Made by a program: the position numbers and the translations under genes | In this document: positions 63,284 to 64,000 of the stretch, one piece after another | Position numbering within the stretch: position 1 is the stretch's first letter | Layout: the number at the start of each line of letters is the position of its first letter | NCBI GenBank assembly: GCA_011389745.1 | Contig: JAABTQ010000012.1 | Location: 35,462 to 99,461, forward strand | Direction of reading: 5' to 3' | Source: Desulfobacteraceae bacterium | Lineage (GTDB): Bacteria > Desulfobacterota > Desulfobacteria > Desulfobacterales > SKZT01 | Length of the DNA stretch: 64,000 nucleotides | Notes under the pieces: generated by a model | Told to the model about the DNA's origin: nothing | What the model saw: the letters and a program-made list of their open reading frames with translations, nothing else | Database searches by the model: none

Positions 63284-63997
63284 TTGATTTTGATTTTTGA
63301 GAAGCTGTGGAAACAATTTTATTTCAAAGCGTTTGGTAAGAAAGCGATAGGATCCCGCTCTCAAACCGGTATCATATTCGGTAAGAAAGATAGCCTAACC
63401 AGATTAATGGTATTTGGTGATTCCAATGCATACAGGCCGGAAAATGGAAGGGACTGCTGGCCGGCGATGCTTCAGCGCCTGAGTGGTAAAACCCTGCGGG
63501 TGATCAATGAGAGCTATGATGGGAGGACAACCCGCTATGATACAGGACCGTGCAATGGCTTAAATGTCCTTGAAAAAAAAATCAGGAGGGCTGGCCCATT
63601 GGACTGGGTCATAATTGCACTGGGCACCAACGATGTTAAATCTAAATATGGCCCTCCGGATGCCGTTGAAGTGGTTGAAGGAATAGAAAAAATTATTGCA
63701 ACGGTCAAAACAGTTGATGCTCATGTCATACCCATTCTATTGAGCCCCCCGCCATTGGGGCACGTGACTACCGGTGATCTTGCAGGCGCGCAGGATCGCA
63801 TTCCGCCTCTGGCGGTTGAATATTTTCGTTGTGCCGTCACACAAAACATCCCCATTATAGATCTTTCCCTGACCGTTGATACAGATGTCGATCTGGAATC
63901 TGACTGTGTGCATCTAAATGCCCAGGGTAGAAAAAAAGTTGCTGAAATCGTTTGGAAGAATCTTCAAGAAATTAGCCCACATGTTGAGATGGTTTAA
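63284..63997 (+). CDS. SGNH/GDSL-type esterase
   Basis: 237 residues from TTG 63284; ATG 63408 would start directly at the enzyme domain (MVFGDSN). Block I is FGDSN (Ser), block III LGTNDVKS and block V DCVHLN (Asp/His). No signal peptide on the shorter form. In a sugar-nucleotide cluster an acetyl esterase or acyltransferase-like role on the polysaccharide is plausible. The gene ends just before the window edge. Confidence 0.8.
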   Translation: MILIFEKLWKQFYFKAFGKKAIGSRSQTGIIFGKKDSLTRLMVFGDSNAYRPENGRDCWPAMLQRLSGKTLRVINESYDGRTTRYDTGPCNGLNVLEKKIRRAGPLDWVIIALGTNDVKSKYGPPDAVEVVEGIEKIIATVKTVDAHVIPILLSPPPLGHVTTGDLAGAQDRIPPLAVEYFRCAVTQNIPIIDLSLTVDTDVDLESDCVHLNAQGRKKVAEIVWKNLQEISPHVEMV

Positions 63998-64000
63998 TAG

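Overview
The window looks like chromosomal DNA of an anaerobic, Gram-negative bacterium, most likely a sulfate-reducer-type deltaproteobacterium (Desulfobacterota, Desulfobacterales-like). This rests on gene content, not on a marker gene. It has lipoprotein and outer-membrane genes (lgt, a porin, a Wza-type exporter), indolepyruvate:ferredoxin oxidoreductase (iorAB), ammonifying nitrite reductase (nrfHA) behind a sigma54 two-component system, and several small families I associate with this group. There are no rRNA, tRNA, CRISPR, prophage or complete IS elements. The DNA is moderately AT-rich, and its intergenic regions carry many small palindromic repeats.

Region by region. 1-3.3 kb (minus strand): the start of an EF-hand plus isochorismatase-type hydrolase, a secreted subtilisin-like protease with six C-terminal repeats, and a lipoprotein that looks like that protease's propeptide on its own. 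3.7-21.4 kb: housekeeping and central metabolism (pepD, a glycosyltransferase, a nucleoside-gate membrane protein, recN, a PLP decarboxylase, iorBA, rdgB, a nitroreductase, GTP-type PEP carboxykinase, an AmpG-like transporter, a DUF6178-like protein and gatB). 21.4-32.9 kb: envelope genes separated by repeats. These are a 33-bp hairpin array, an FG-GAP-type secreted protein, a porin with a (TTAGGT)17 tract just upstream, lgt, an M1-type peptidase, a ChaN-like protein, a Nudix hydrolase, a glycosyltransferase and a small membrane protein.

33-39 kb: a histidine kinase, a lipoprotein, a sigma54 response regulator, nrfH and nrfA form one tight block, so the nitrite-reducing enzyme appears to be encoded with its own regulator. 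39-48 kb: small membrane proteins, gene remnants, a minus-strand operon maf-yggS-queH-M48 protease, an inositol-phosphatase-like gene, and a cNMP/CBS/DUF294 signalling protein followed by a lone receiver domain.

48.8-64 kb: an exopolysaccharide locus. A good sigma54 promoter match, next to a perfect 13-bp inverted repeat, precedes a polyprenyl-phosphate sugar transferase with a receiver-like tail, a membrane-anchored receiver protein, a Wza-type exporter, an outer-membrane beta-barrel, a Wzz/GumC chain-length protein, a CpsD-type kinase and an ExeA-type ATPase. A nucleotide-sugar block follows (rfbF, a UXS-like epimerase, ugd, rfbC, a SAF-domain dehydrogenase, a nucleotidyltransferase, an SGNH hydrolase). 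The first block would start, polymerise and export the polymer; the second would supply and decorate an unusual sugar. The most unusual points are the receiver modules in the EPS block, the stand-alone protease propeptide lipoprotein, the hexamer tract before the porin, and an altered GAFTGA loop in the nitrite regulator.
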